Below are positions 7,743 to 14,334 of a stretch of 14,468 nucleotides of DNA, piece after piece. A program made the position numbers and the translations under genes. Source of the DNA: Planctomycetaceae bacterium. GTDB taxonomy: Bacteria; Planctomycetota; Planctomycetia; Pirellulales; Pirellulaceae. The notes below the pieces were generated by a model, which made no database searches, was not told the origin of the DNA, and worked only from the letters and a program-made list of their open reading frames with translations. The stretch lies in contig DTSG01000147.1 in NCBI GenBank assembly GCA_012965455.1, positions 1-14,468 of the forward strand. The letters are read 5' to 3'. Every line of letters starts with the position of its first letter. The stretch's first letter is position 1.

Positions 7743-9044
7743 CTATTTCTTGGGTCCACCAGTTGGTGCTGGAATCTCTCCATCGGCGTGAAGATAGGAG
7801 CTATAAGAATCTGGGGATACTAACCCATCGCTCTCATGGACAATTCGGAATTGTCCATCTGCTAGAATTTCACCGATGTACACAGGCTTCAAAGTATGTT
7901 GATTACTCTCGTGCATCTTTTTAGGACCACCGGGAGCGTCAAATTCCATACCGTAAACCGCTTCACGAACCAGATCAACATCAAAACTGCCAGCTTTTTC
8001 TGCTGCTGCAGCCCATACGTAGACGCCAAAATATGCGGCTTCAATCGGGTCATCCGTAACTCGATCCGCACCAAACTTAGCTTTAAACGCTGAGATGAAC
8101 TTAGCGTTCGAATCAGAGTCTACACTCTGGAAATAGTTCCAAGCAGCCAAGTGGCCTACCAATGGTGGTACATCCATCGCTCGCAATTCATCTTCGGCAA
8201 CAGAGAAAGCCATAATTGGGCAATCCACAGAAGTTAGACCTTGGTTTGCAAATTCCTTATAGAAAGGCACGTTACTATCACCATTGATGGTCGACAGAAT
8301 ACAAGCATCTCCACTAGCAGCGAATTCCTTAATTTTGCCAACGATGGTTTGGTATTCCTGATGGTGAAATGGTGTGTATTCTTCGATGATGTTTTCATCG
8401 GCAACACCTTCACTCTTCAGAAATGCCTTGAGTACTTTATTGGCAGTACGTGGGAATACGTAATCTGTTCCCAATAAGTAGAATTTCTTACAGCTACCAC
8501 CGGCTTCACTCATCATATATTGAGCGGCTGGAATCAACTGTTGATTTGGCGTAGCGGCCGTATAAAAGACATTTAATGATTGTTCTTCACCTTCATATTG
8601 AACAGGATAGAACAACAATGCATTTTCATCCTCAAACACAGGCAATACTGACTTACGACTTACAGACGTCCAGCAACCAAAAGTCACTGCGACTTGTTCC
8701 GTCACAATCAACTCCTTGGCCTTTTCCGCAAATAAGTCCCAGTCACTAGCTGGGTCAACAACGACCGGTTCGATCTCTCTTCCAAGTACACCACCGGCAG
8801 CATTAATCTCGGACACTGCCAATTGAACTGCATCTACCAGTGACGATTCAGAAATCGCCATCGTACCACTGAGTGAATGTAAAATACCAATCTTAACCGA
8901 TTCCACTTCCGTCGGACTCTCGCTTGTTATCTCCTCCAGTCCGGACTCAATTGATGATGTCTCAGTTGAGGAACTACTACAACCTACCGAAAATACTGTG
9001 GCTATCAGCCCAGCAAACAACATTAAATTTATTTTCTTCAACAT
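7743..9044 (-). CDS. urtA: Urea ABC transporter substrate-binding lipoprotein UrtA
   Basis: UrtA captures urea outside the inner membrane and hands it to UrtB/UrtC. Starting at the ATG at 9044 gives 433 residues. The N-terminal signal MLKKINLMLFAGLIATVFSV ends in Gly-Cys22, a plausible though not ideal lipobox, followed by a Ser/Thr/Glu-rich tether. The mature part has the family strings KIGILHSLSGTMAISE, VVVDPASDWDLF, VTFGCWTSVSRKSVLPVFE, LLFYPVQYEGEE, AATPNQQLIPA and the terminal KPVYIGEI, which distinguish UrtA from general amino-acid binding proteins. The frame is open up to 9155, but a sigma-54 promoter at 9140-9154 and the signal peptide exclude that start. AAAGGCGGGAAG lies just before 9044. 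It is the first gene of the operon. Confidence 0.95.
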   Translation of the reverse strand: MLKKINLMLFAGLIATVFSVGCSSSSTETSSIESGLEEITSESPTEVESVKIGILHSLSGTMAISESSLVDAVQLAVSEINAAGGVLGREIEPVVVDPASDWDLFAEKAKELIVTEQVAVTFGCWTSVSRKSVLPVFEDENALLFYPVQYEGEEQSLNVFYTAATPNQQLIPAAQYMMSEAGGSCKKFYLLGTDYVFPRTANKVLKAFLKSEGVADENIIEEYTPFHHQEYQTIVGKIKEFAASGDACILSTINGDSNVPFYKEFANQGLTSVDCPIMAFSVAEDELRAMDVPPLVGHLAAWNYFQSVDSDSNAKFISAFKAKFGADRVTDDPIEAAYFGVYVWAAAAEKAGSFDVDLVREAVYGMEFDAPGGPKKMHESNQHTLKPVYIGEILADGQFRIVHESDGLVSPDSYSSYLHADGEIPAPTGGPKK

Positions 9045-9139
9045 AGCGCTTCCCGCCTTTTCATTTAATAAAATCAGTACACAAGCCATCAACACAATGA
9101 CTACATAAAAATTCACGTTTGTATAAACCAACACAATAC

Positions 9140-9154
9140 GCAAATACCGTGCCA
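9140..9154 (-). promoter_or_regulatory. Sigma-54 (RpoN) -24/-12 promoter of the urt-ure operon
   Basis: The minus strand from 9154 to 9140 reads TGGCACGGTATTTGC. It matches the sigma-54 consensus TGGCACG-N4-TTGC at every defined position, with the invariant GG and GC ten bases apart. The expected start of transcription is near 9128, leaving a leader of about 85 bases before the urtA ATG at 9044. Sigma-54 promoters need an enhancer-binding activator; NtrC is the usual one for nitrogen-source genes, although no activator gene is in the window. Confidence 0.88.
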
Positions 9155-9278
9155 AATTCCACCAACAAAAATACCTGAAACAAATGCAACTGTTATTAAT
9201 TAAAGAGTTTACATCGTTTATTTTTCCCTAAAAATAATACCGCAAGTCTTGTTCGATTTTGGCTTTGCCTAGAATACA

Positions 9279-9300
9279 TGCAAGGCTCGAGCTTAGTGCA
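9279..9300. promoter_or_regulatory. Possible upstream activator site for urtA
   Basis: Two TGCA half-sites lie 14 bases apart and bracket GCTCGAGC (9285-9292), an eight-base palindrome. The element is about 160 bases upstream of the predicted urtA start, where enhancer-binding proteins usually sit. The spacing does not match the classical 17-bp NtrC site (TGCACC-N5-GGTGCA), so this is only a candidate. Confidence 0.25.
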
Positions 9301-9343
9301 AAAAAAAAGGGCAGTTGCGAAAAACTCCGCAACTGCCCTTTTT
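9300..9343 (-). terminator. Strong Rho-independent terminator after the porin gene
   Basis: GGGCAGTTGCG (9309-9319) and CGCAACTGCCC (9328-9338) form a perfect 11-bp GC-rich stem with an eight-base loop. It is extended by flanking A/T runs that pair further. Reading on the minus strand, the stem is followed by nine T residues (9308-9300). It lies 28 bases after the porin stop and isolates the porin transcript from urtA. The T-run on the other side means it could also work on the plus strand, but no plus-strand gene precedes it. Confidence 0.93.
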
Positions 9344-9370
9344 GACGAATCAAGGGGAATATAGCTACTC

Positions 9371-10528
9371 TTAGAACTGTAGTTGATACCCAAAACGAAC
9401 GTCTTCGGTTGAACCACCTGAAACAGTCTCAGATTTTGAGTATTCCAGAGTGAAACGCGAGTTGTGTCCGTTCATGACGAGGTGTAATCCCCAGTCGTTG
9501 CTACGAATCTTATCCGTTGCAGCGCCTGCATCGCGATCAAAGTTTTGATGGCGATAGTAAGGAACAACTCGTCCTGAAGCTGGACCAATTGCGACGTCCG
9601 AACCGGACATACGTGAAACCATGACGAAATAACTGTTACCATCATTGGTAGATTGAGTACCTTCGAAATCGTACCATGCACCTTCAACGGTGATAGCACC
9701 GCCATCGTCAGTTGGTCGTTCGTATAGCACATCAAAACTGTAGCCGTCGTAATCTCCAGTACCAACATCCGTACCATTTTGACTTTGGAATGCAAATCCT
9801 ATAGTGAGGATATCCATCGAACCAAAATAGGTGCTGGAGTTGTAATAACCTTCTTCAACATCAAGAAGGTTAACGTTAAGCCGACCAGCAACCATCATGT
9901 TGTCATTGCTTCCTGGGGCTGCACTTTTACCGTCAAAAGCACCAACTGCATATTCAAATCGGCCTTCCTTAAGCTTCCCATGTACCAAAATACCATCATC
10001 ACGACCTTGGAAGATATTGTGGTATCCAAATTGAACCCAAGGAAATGTCCAAGCATTCAAGTAGTAAGGTCCGCTGAGGTTACTTCGATCACTTGGAGGT
10101 AACATGCGCCCAATCCAGACATTAACAGCATCGCTGAGCTTGAATTTTGCGATCGCATCGAGCACGCGAGCTTCGCCTGCTTCAGTACCAACGCCAAATC
10201 CTTGAGCGTTGTTAATGTCCATGTTGAATTCCAATGTAATCACATCATGACCACTGCTACTGACATACAAACGAACGTTGTCTAGATTGAAATCATAGGT
10301 ACGAGAAGCACCTCCGGTTTTAGCTGAATTCATGCTCGTGCGAAGTCCCGCACCAACATTCATTTCGCCAACCCAATCTTTGAACGTGCTTTCAGACGCA
10401 TCATCTTGGGTATAAGTCACAAGACGTGCACCGTCAAATTCACTAAATTTGATCTGGGCATGAGCTGCTTGTGTGAACACAAACATCCCTAAAGCTAACA
10501 ACATTCCCGTAAATAATAACCTTTTCAT
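9371..10528 (-). CDS. Outer-membrane porin, OprO/OprP-like beta-barrel; possible urea porin
   Basis: This is a 385-residue secreted beta-barrel protein. From the ATG at 10528 (GGAG seven to eight bases upstream) it has a clear signal peptide, MKRLLFTGMLLALGMFVFTQ followed by AAHA-Q cleavage. Then come many alternating amphipathic strands rich in Tyr, Trp, Phe and Gly, including VWIGRMLPPSDRSNLSGPYY, the kind of segment seen in phosphate-selective (OprO/P) and short-chain amide porins, and RFEYAVGAFDGKS. The chain ends in an aromatic residue (GYQLQF), as expected for recognition by the barrel-assembly machinery. The frame is open to 10621, but those 31 extra codons would bury the signal peptide. 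Its place next to urtA suggests it passes urea or amides; the substrate is inference. It has its own terminator and a possible sigma-54 promoter. Confidence 0.82.
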   Translation of the reverse strand: MKRLLFTGMLLALGMFVFTQAAHAQIKFSEFDGARLVTYTQDDASESTFKDWVGEMNVGAGLRTSMNSAKTGGASRTYDFNLDNVRLYVSSSGHDVITLEFNMDINNAQGFGVGTEAGEARVLDAIAKFKLSDAVNVWIGRMLPPSDRSNLSGPYYLNAWTFPWVQFGYHNIFQGRDDGILVHGKLKEGRFEYAVGAFDGKSAAPGSNDNMMVAGRLNVNLLDVEEGYYNSSTYFGSMDILTIGFAFQSQNGTDVGTGDYDGYSFDVLYERPTDDGGAITVEGAWYDFEGTQSTNDGNSYFVMVSRMSGSDVAIGPASGRVVPYYRHQNFDRDAGAATDKIRSNDWGLHLVMNGHNSRFTLEYSKSETVSGGSTEDVRFGYQLQF

Positions 10529-10617
10529 TTTGCAACTCCATTTAAATACAGAAAAAACGCAAAGTACCGCTATCCCTGAATCCCTTTCAAATACATTCCA
10601 TTTATATCTAGTTTTAG

Positions 10618-10632
10618 GCAATACCCTCGCCT
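10618..10632 (-). promoter_or_regulatory. Candidate sigma-54 promoter of the porin gene
   Basis: The minus strand from 10632 to 10618 reads AGGCGAGGGTATTGC. It has the invariant GG and GC ten bases apart and an intact TTGC, but mismatches at three of the eleven defined consensus positions. The -12 element is 90 bases from the porin ATG, almost the same as the 96 bases at urtA, and both contain GGTATT or GGGTATT between the two elements. It is weaker than the urtA site and may be fortuitous. Confidence 0.45.
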
Positions 10633-10649
10633 AAGATAATGCGACACAC

Positions 10650-10708
10650 GGTTCGTATACCAAATTCTTGTTAACAACAACTATTGCGTTGGTAGGGGCA
10701 TACGAACC
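10650..10708. repeat. Long interrupted inverted repeat in the porin-ureF divergent region
   Basis: The left arm GGTTCGTATACCAA (10650-10663) is complemented by TTGGTA (10689-10694) and TACGAACC (10701-10708). All 14 bases pair if the six bases GGGGCA bulge out. The enclosed 25 bases include a perfect ten-base palindrome, TTGTTAACAA (10668-10677). Two readings are possible: operator or enhancer sites about 45-100 bases upstream of the predicted porin transcription start, or a folded RNA in a transcript heading toward ureF. Confidence 0.6.
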
Positions 10709-10731
10709 ACTACTAGTAGTTTCGATTTTTT
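10703..10731 (+). terminator. Terminator-like hairpin upstream of ureF
   Basis: CGAA-CC-ACTA and TAGTTTCG form an eight-pair stem with a two-base bulge and a CTAG loop, followed by ATTTTTT (10725-10731). Its left side shares the bases CGAACC with the right arm of the inverted repeat just upstream, so the two folds exclude each other, as in attenuators. The stem is AT-rich and no plus-strand gene precedes it, so activity is uncertain. The core ACTACTAGTAGT is also a perfect 12-bp DNA palindrome and could instead be a protein-binding site. Confidence 0.35.
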
Positions 10732-10827
10732 CGCTGGTCCTCATACCACATTTTTGAGGAAGAATCGTGATTAAGTTTAAATTTGTTAAACTGTAACGAT
10801 TGATATTCATTAAATTGAGCGTTTACT

Positions 10828-11505
10828 GTGTCTAAAAGAGCTTCTAATACACGATTGCTATACCAATTGGTTGATTCGGCATTTCCAAGTGGAGGATTTG
10901 CACATTCCGGCGGTCTTGAAGCACTCTACCAATGGGGCGAATTAAAGCACCCAGGACAACTTATTGACCTGTTGGTCACACAAATTCGCCAGAGTCGTCA
11001 TTACAACCTGCCACAATTTGTAGCCGCTCATCAACAAAGTCAAACTACAGTTGAATTAGACAACCTATGTCACGCCCTGCTGGGTAATCACGTGGCAAGG
11101 CGCGCGAGCTTGCGTCAGGGTCAAGCATTTCTAGCGACTTGTTGCCAAGCGTTTGACTACGATGCCATCGATCAATTACTCGTGCAAGTCCGCAATAAGA
11201 CGATCCGCGGTCATCTACTACCGACGTTCGGATATGTCACTCGCACGCTAGGAATCTCGCTTCACGAGGGTGCTGAATTGTTTCTATTCACAATGATCCG
11301 TGATTTGATTTCCAGTGCGATACGACTAAATATTATCGGCCCTTTAGCCGCGCAATCCATTTGGCCCCAACTTGACAACGAATTTACACTAGTGCTAAAA
11401 CACTGTGAGACATATTGTTTGAGTGACATCGCCCAGACCTCACCCATCCTCGATATCTTACAATCCAACCACGACCGACTCTACTCAAGGCTGTTTCAGA
11501 GTTAG
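10828..11505 (+). CDS. ureF: Urease accessory protein UreF
   Basis: UreF works with UreD and the GTPase UreG to load nickel and CO2 into apo-urease; it gates GTP hydrolysis by UreG. The 225-residue translation has the family motifs in order: LVDSAFPSGGFAHSGGLEAL (residues 13-32), a helical middle with LLGNHVARRASLRQGQAFL, then RGHLLPTFGYVTRTLGIS, SSAIRLNIIGPLAAQ and a conserved tail AQTSPILDILQSNHDRLYSR ending LFQS. The frame begins with GTG at 10828 just after an in-frame stop (10816), and a start further inside would remove little before the conserved block. The ribosome site is weak (TTGAG). It is transcribed divergently from the porin gene and urease operon and is followed after 66 bases by ureG. 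Confidence 0.95.
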   Translation: MSKRASNTRLLYQLVDSAFPSGGFAHSGGLEALYQWGELKHPGQLIDLLVTQIRQSRHYNLPQFVAAHQQSQTTVELDNLCHALLGNHVARRASLRQGQAFLATCCQAFDYDAIDQLLVQVRNKTIRGHLLPTFGYVTRTLGISLHEGAELFLFTMIRDLISSAIRLNIIGPLAAQSIWPQLDNEFTLVLKHCETYCLSDIAQTSPILDILQSNHDRLYSRLFQS

Positions 11506-11571
11506 TCTTGGAATATCTTAAATTCACAACATTCTTTTATTGCACCCTCCACAGATAGGCCCACTACAATC

Positions 11572-12330
11572 ATGCATGATGACCACGACCATAATCATGA
11601 CCACGACCATAGCCATGACCATTCGCACGGTGCAACACACTCACACGAACCACTTGAAAATCCCGGTTACTTTGATCAACGCGCTTTGCCGGGTGCTAAT
11701 CGAGACTATCAACACCGAGCGTTTACGATTGGCATTGGTGGTCCTGTCGGAAGTGGGAAAACGGCCTTGTTACTTTCACTCTGCAAGGCACTCCGCGATA
11801 AACACAATCTCGCCGTGGTCACAAACGATATTTTCACACAGGAAGATGCAGAATTCCTTTTGCGCAACGACGCATTGCAAGCGGATCGCATTCGCGCTGT
11901 GGAGACCGGTGGGTGCCCACATGCCGCCATTCGCGAAGATATCTCACATAACTTACTTGCCCTAGAAGAACTTTCACAGCTACATACGCCGGAACTTTTG
12001 TTTGTCGAGTCGGGGGGAGATAATCTGGCTGCCGATTTTAGCCGCGAGCTCGCCGATTATACGATCTACGTTATCGATGTTGCCGGAGGTGATAAAGTGC
12101 CACGTAAAGGGGGACCCGGGATCACCCAATCGGACCTATTGGTAATCAATAAAGTTGACTTGGCTGAAGCCGTTGGCGCCGACCTCAATGTGATGGAAGC
12201 TGACGCTAGGAGAATGCGCGGTCAGGGTCCTATCGTGATGGCCCAAATTAATATCGACCACCCGATCGACCAAATTGTTGAAAAAATGCTTGCTGCGTGG
12301 CAGCAGCACACCAAGCCGTCCTCATCATAA
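11572..12330 (+). CDS. ureG: Urease accessory GTPase UreG with histidine-rich N-terminus
   Basis: UreG is the SIMIBI-class GTPase that carries nickel to urease. The 252-residue protein opens with an extension holding 11 histidines in its first 25 residues (MHDDHDHNHDHDHSHDHSHG and on), a probable nickel store or sensor. The GTPase core follows: Walker A GPVGSGKT (57-64), NDIFTQEDAEFL, the nickel-binding CPH motif (115-117, in ETGGCPHAAIRED), ESGGDNLAA, DVAGGDKVPRKGGPGI and the guanine-specificity motif NKVD. All key residues are present. Bacterial UreG is typically about 205 residues, and the extension accounts for the difference. His-rich N-termini occur in plant UreG and in related HypB proteins; in classical urease operons the His-rich tract is usually on UreE, which is not seen in this window. 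Probably co-transcribed with ureF. Confidence 0.96.
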   Translation: MHDDHDHNHDHDHSHDHSHGATHSHEPLENPGYFDQRALPGANRDYQHRAFTIGIGGPVGSGKTALLLSLCKALRDKHNLAVVTNDIFTQEDAEFLLRNDALQADRIRAVETGGCPHAAIREDISHNLLALEELSQLHTPELLFVESGGDNLAADFSRELADYTIYVIDVAGGDKVPRKGGPGITQSDLLVINKVDLAEAVGADLNVMEADARRMRGQGPIVMAQINIDHPIDQIVEKMLAAWQQHTKPSSS

Positions 12331-12391
12331 ATATATTGCTATTTTAAACTGTTGCGACACTTCTCTTACTCCTAAGGACAATCTCTCTCAC

Positions 12392-12532
12392 ATGTTTTTC
12401 GCTCACCTGACCTCAAATGAACATTGGATCATCCCGGCCGCAATCTTTTTTGGAGCGGCACTCGGCGCAACAACCACCGTCTTAATTATCAAAAAACTAC
12501 TCAGCAATAGCACCCAGTCAACCGGCCGTTAA
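12392..12532 (+). CDS. Putative 46-residue single-pass membrane peptide
   Basis: The frame starts at an ATG at 12392 and reads MFFAHLTSNEHWIIPAAIFF and on, with one hydrophobic segment of about 20 residues (13-33, rich in Ala, Gly, Thr, Ile), then a basic KK, and a polar tail ending in STGR. This topology is that of a small inner-membrane protein. AAGGA occurs 14 bases upstream, longer than ideal. It follows ureG by 61 bases on the same strand with no terminator between them, so it could be the last gene of the ureFG unit. I do not recognise a family and assign no function. Coding status is moderately likely. Confidence 0.45.
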   Translation: MFFAHLTSNEHWIIPAAIFFGAALGATTTVLIIKKLLSNSTQSTGR

Positions 12533-12569
12533 TGTTTGCCAACGCATCATATCATTGCCGTTTTAGCTG

Positions 12570-13007
12570 TTAGTTCGTAGTCGCAAATAATTGCGTCTCA
12601 TCTTTAAACGCTTTGAACTCCAATGCATTGCCGCTCGGGTCGTAAAAGAACATCGTTGCCTGCTCGCCAACTTCGCCCTCAAAACGGATATAAGGTTCAA
12701 TCACGAACTCTATATTCGCTGACTTCAATTTATCCGCTAGGGACTGCCAGGTATGCCACTCTAGCACCACTCCAAAATGTGGAACCGGCACAGCATGTCC
12801 GTCCACTGCATTGCTCACGTCCACCGCTGGGGCGCACCCGTCTTTGGCATCATCAACATGCACCACAAACTGGTGCCCAAAAAAATTGAAATCAACCCAC
12901 CGCTGCGAACTACGACCCTCAGTACAACCAAGTAGCCCCCCATAGAATTCTCGAGCAGCAACTAAGTCATGCACACCCACTGCTAGGTGAAATGGTTGTA
13001 ACTTCAT
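12570..13007 (-). CDS. VOC-superfamily (glyoxalase/dioxygenase fold) protein
   Basis: A 145-residue protein built from two beta-alpha-beta-beta-beta halves of the vicinal-oxygen-chelate fold. The first half holds PFHLAVGVHDLVAAREFYGG followed by LLGC and DFNFFGHQFVVH. The second holds PHFGVVLEWHTWQSLADKL, NIEFVIEPYIRFEGEVGEQ and the characteristic FFYDPSGNALEFKAFKD close. His near the N-terminus (HLAV), His of PHFG and Glu of NALEFK are at the positions where VOC enzymes bind metal, so it may be an active metalloenzyme; the substrate cannot be read from sequence. The frame has ATGs at 13013 and 13007: GAAGG is three bases from the first and nine from the second, so I prefer 13007. It is convergent with ureFG and has no evident link to urea metabolism. 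Confidence 0.88.
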   Translation of the reverse strand: MKLQPFHLAVGVHDLVAAREFYGGLLGCTEGRSSQRWVDFNFFGHQFVVHVDDAKDGCAPAVDVSNAVDGHAVPVPHFGVVLEWHTWQSLADKLKSANIEFVIEPYIRFEGEVGEQATMFFYDPSGNALEFKAFKDETQLFATTN

Positions 13008-13029
13008 CCGCATCTACCTTCTCATTAAG

Positions 13030-13052
13030 ATAAAACACTAACAGTGTTTTAT
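13030..13052 (-). terminator. AT-rich perfect hairpin after the peptidase gene
   Basis: ATAAAACACT and AGTGTTTTAT are perfect 10-base complements around a three-base loop, beginning five bases after the metallopeptidase stop codon and ending just before the ribosome site of the VOC gene. It is probably a weak terminator for the peptidase gene; the bases that follow on the minus strand (CTTAATGAG) contain no U-run, so an operator or processing role for the next gene is equally possible. Confidence 0.5.
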
Positions 13053-13056
13053 TGAG

Positions 13057-13899
13057 TCAACGTCGTCTCGCAACCCAACCCACATCAGCAGGGTGCTCTT
13101 CATCCGCCGGTTTGCCCGTAGCAACAAACGTCGCCAGCGTAGCGGGCACCGATACTTGGGGACTGCCCTTGCCTAGCCAAGCAACCCATTTTACTTGCAG
13201 ATCTGATGCGCCAGTAAACGGGTAGTGTTTACTAATCGCCAAATCCCAATTACCGGTGGACATCGCATCCTCGAGAAACTTGACAAAGGTCCGTTTTCCA
13301 TGATGGGCAATTAAATATTGTGAAACGGAAAATCCCTGCGAATAGAGCGTCATAATATCACGGGGATATTCTTTCATCCGCAACATCTTGTTAAACGGAA
13401 TTCCGCGATCAGTCGTCAGATAACGCAACAACAACTTGTGTTGCTTCTGCTTCTCGGAATTATGCTCGACCGTCGTGCAGGCACCTTCATCCGCCCAACG
13501 CGGCAAAGGCCTGCCAAAGTGAGTGGCAAATACCGTGTGACTCACTTCATGCGGCAACACGCTATCGAGCACGCGTTGACGACTGCCTTGAATCGTCATC
13601 TGCCAATGTTTCGGAATTCCTGATTCAAAGATAAAGCTCGTCACACCTCCAGCGCCTAAATGAGACGCGACGTTTACTTGAATCGGTACAGGTGCAGCCC
13701 ATGGCTTTAGATCATAGCCTAACCATTGCCGAGACAACTCACGGCGATAGGTTTCCGCGGCTAACGAAACTTCTCTGGCCAAACTCGGCGAATCCGCCGT
13801 GACCACAAAATTCTGCGTACGGTAACTCGCCCCATTCGCGGTTAACGGCAAACATAATCCACCGACTGCCACAATCAATGCGGCTATTCGAGCATCCAT
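13057..13899 (-). CDS. Secreted HExxH metallopeptidase-like protein (peptidase MA-type gluzincin)
   Basis: A 280-residue exported protein. Residues 1-24 form a signal peptide (ALIVAVGGLCLPLTANGA). The centre has HEVSH at 117-121 and WADEGAC with Glu138. This gives two zinc-ligand histidines, the general-base Glu118 and a third ligand 17 residues after His121, the gluzincin arrangement. The region between 25 and 100 has the FVVTADSPSLAREVSLAAETY layout seen before the catalytic helix in peptidase-MA-like and DUF1570-like proteins, and YSQGFSVSQYLIAHHGKRTF follows, typical of the same group. The catalytic set looks intact, so activity is plausible but its target is unknown. The ATG at 13899 has AAGGGG ten bases upstream. 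The 248 bases between this gene and the tRNA show no convincing gene. Confidence 0.82.
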   Translation of the reverse strand: MDARIAALIVAVGGLCLPLTANGASYRTQNFVVTADSPSLAREVSLAAETYRRELSRQWLGYDLKPWAAPVPIQVNVASHLGAGGVTSFIFESGIPKHWQMTIQGSRQRVLDSVLPHEVSHTVFATHFGRPLPRWADEGACTTVEHNSEKQKQHKLLLRYLTTDRGIPFNKMLRMKEYPRDIMTLYSQGFSVSQYLIAHHGKRTFVKFLEDAMSTGNWDLAISKHYPFTGASDLQVKWVAWLGKGSPQVSVPATLATFVATGKPADEEHPADVGWVARRR

Positions 13900-14147
13900 G
13901 CTCTCATCCCCTTCAAAAAAACTACTCTGTCCTTCAATCCATGAAGAAACATAACTGCGAACATTAAACTACATTGGAGATTTTGGGCATAGACCGATTT
14001 TTCTTGGGGGGCGGTATCGGGGCAGGTAGCGAAGCGGCTCGGCTGCAGCGGGCAAACTCCCAGCGCTACTATCTACTACCCTTGCCTTTGGCTAAATATC
14101 CGATAAGAATAGCAGCAGCTGAACATGCGGCGATGCATGGAACCACC

Positions 14148-14230
14148 GGAGGGTAGGCGAATTGGCTAGCAATCTGATTCGAAATCAGACGTCCGCTTGC
14201 GGATTGCGGGTTCAAGTCCCGTGCCCTCCG
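14148..14230 (+). tRNA. tRNA-Ser (anticodon CGA, reads UCG)
   Basis: The sequence folds as a class II tRNA. The acceptor stem is GGAGGGT with GCCCTCC (14148-14154 and 14223-14229; one G-U) and the discriminator is G14230. The anticodon stem is TCTGA/TCAGA around the loop TTCGAAA, giving anticodon CGA at 14180-14182. A long variable arm with CCGC/GCGG pairing follows, then a T arm GCGGG-TTCAAGT-CCCGT. The long variable arm and the anticodon agree on serine. The D stem is weak (two to three pairs). CCA is not encoded. Six T residues (14232-14237) directly downstream probably end the transcript. No clear promoter box was found upstream. Confidence 0.93.
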
Positions 14231-14334
14231 CTTTTTTATCCACTCAACTTCTCTGTTTCTATTTGCGTCGCGTTTGCAAACCCCTTACGCTTTAAATAAG
14301 ACAACACCAGCATTGCCAGCGAGGTTCACAAAAG

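Larger units (their letters stand above)
9045..9370. other. 326-base intergenic region between the porin gene and urtA
   Basis: From right to left on the minus strand it holds the porin terminator (9300-9343), a possible activator-binding dyad (9279-9300), an AT-rich stretch (about 9185-9240), the sigma-54 promoter (9140-9154) and the urtA leader of roughly 80 bases ending in a good ribosome site. I see no additional gene: the open frames here are short and lack family features. Confidence 0.7.

Noticed and set aside
9045..9155. Longer UrtA start at 9155, adding 37 residues with a hydrophobic stretch
   Set aside because: The sigma-54 promoter overlaps the first codons of that extension and the ATG at 9044 has a good ribosome site followed directly by a lipoprotein signal peptide.
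10529..10621. Longer porin start at 10621
   Set aside because: The extra 31 residues would precede a perfect signal peptide; the ATG at 10528 has GGAG at proper spacing, and a candidate promoter overlaps the upstream start.
10783..10810. Sigma-70-like boxes upstream of ureF (TTGTTA, TATTCA)
   Set aside because: Spacing and matches are poor in this AT-rich stretch, so no specific promoter could be supported.
11572..11652. Repeated CATGACCAC-like units, possibly a tandem repeat or CRISPR-like array
   Set aside because: The repetition is explained by the His-Asp/Ser-rich N-terminus of UreG; there are no spacers or conserved repeats.
11540..11965. 141-codon plus-strand frame rich in Thr/His overlapping the ureG start
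   Set aside because: It is ureG's repetitive His codons read in another frame; UreG itself is unmistakable in the other frame.
13974..14156. 60-codon plus-strand frame before the tRNA
   Set aside because: It runs into the tRNA acceptor stem, lacks a ribosome site and shows no recognisable or compositional sign of coding.
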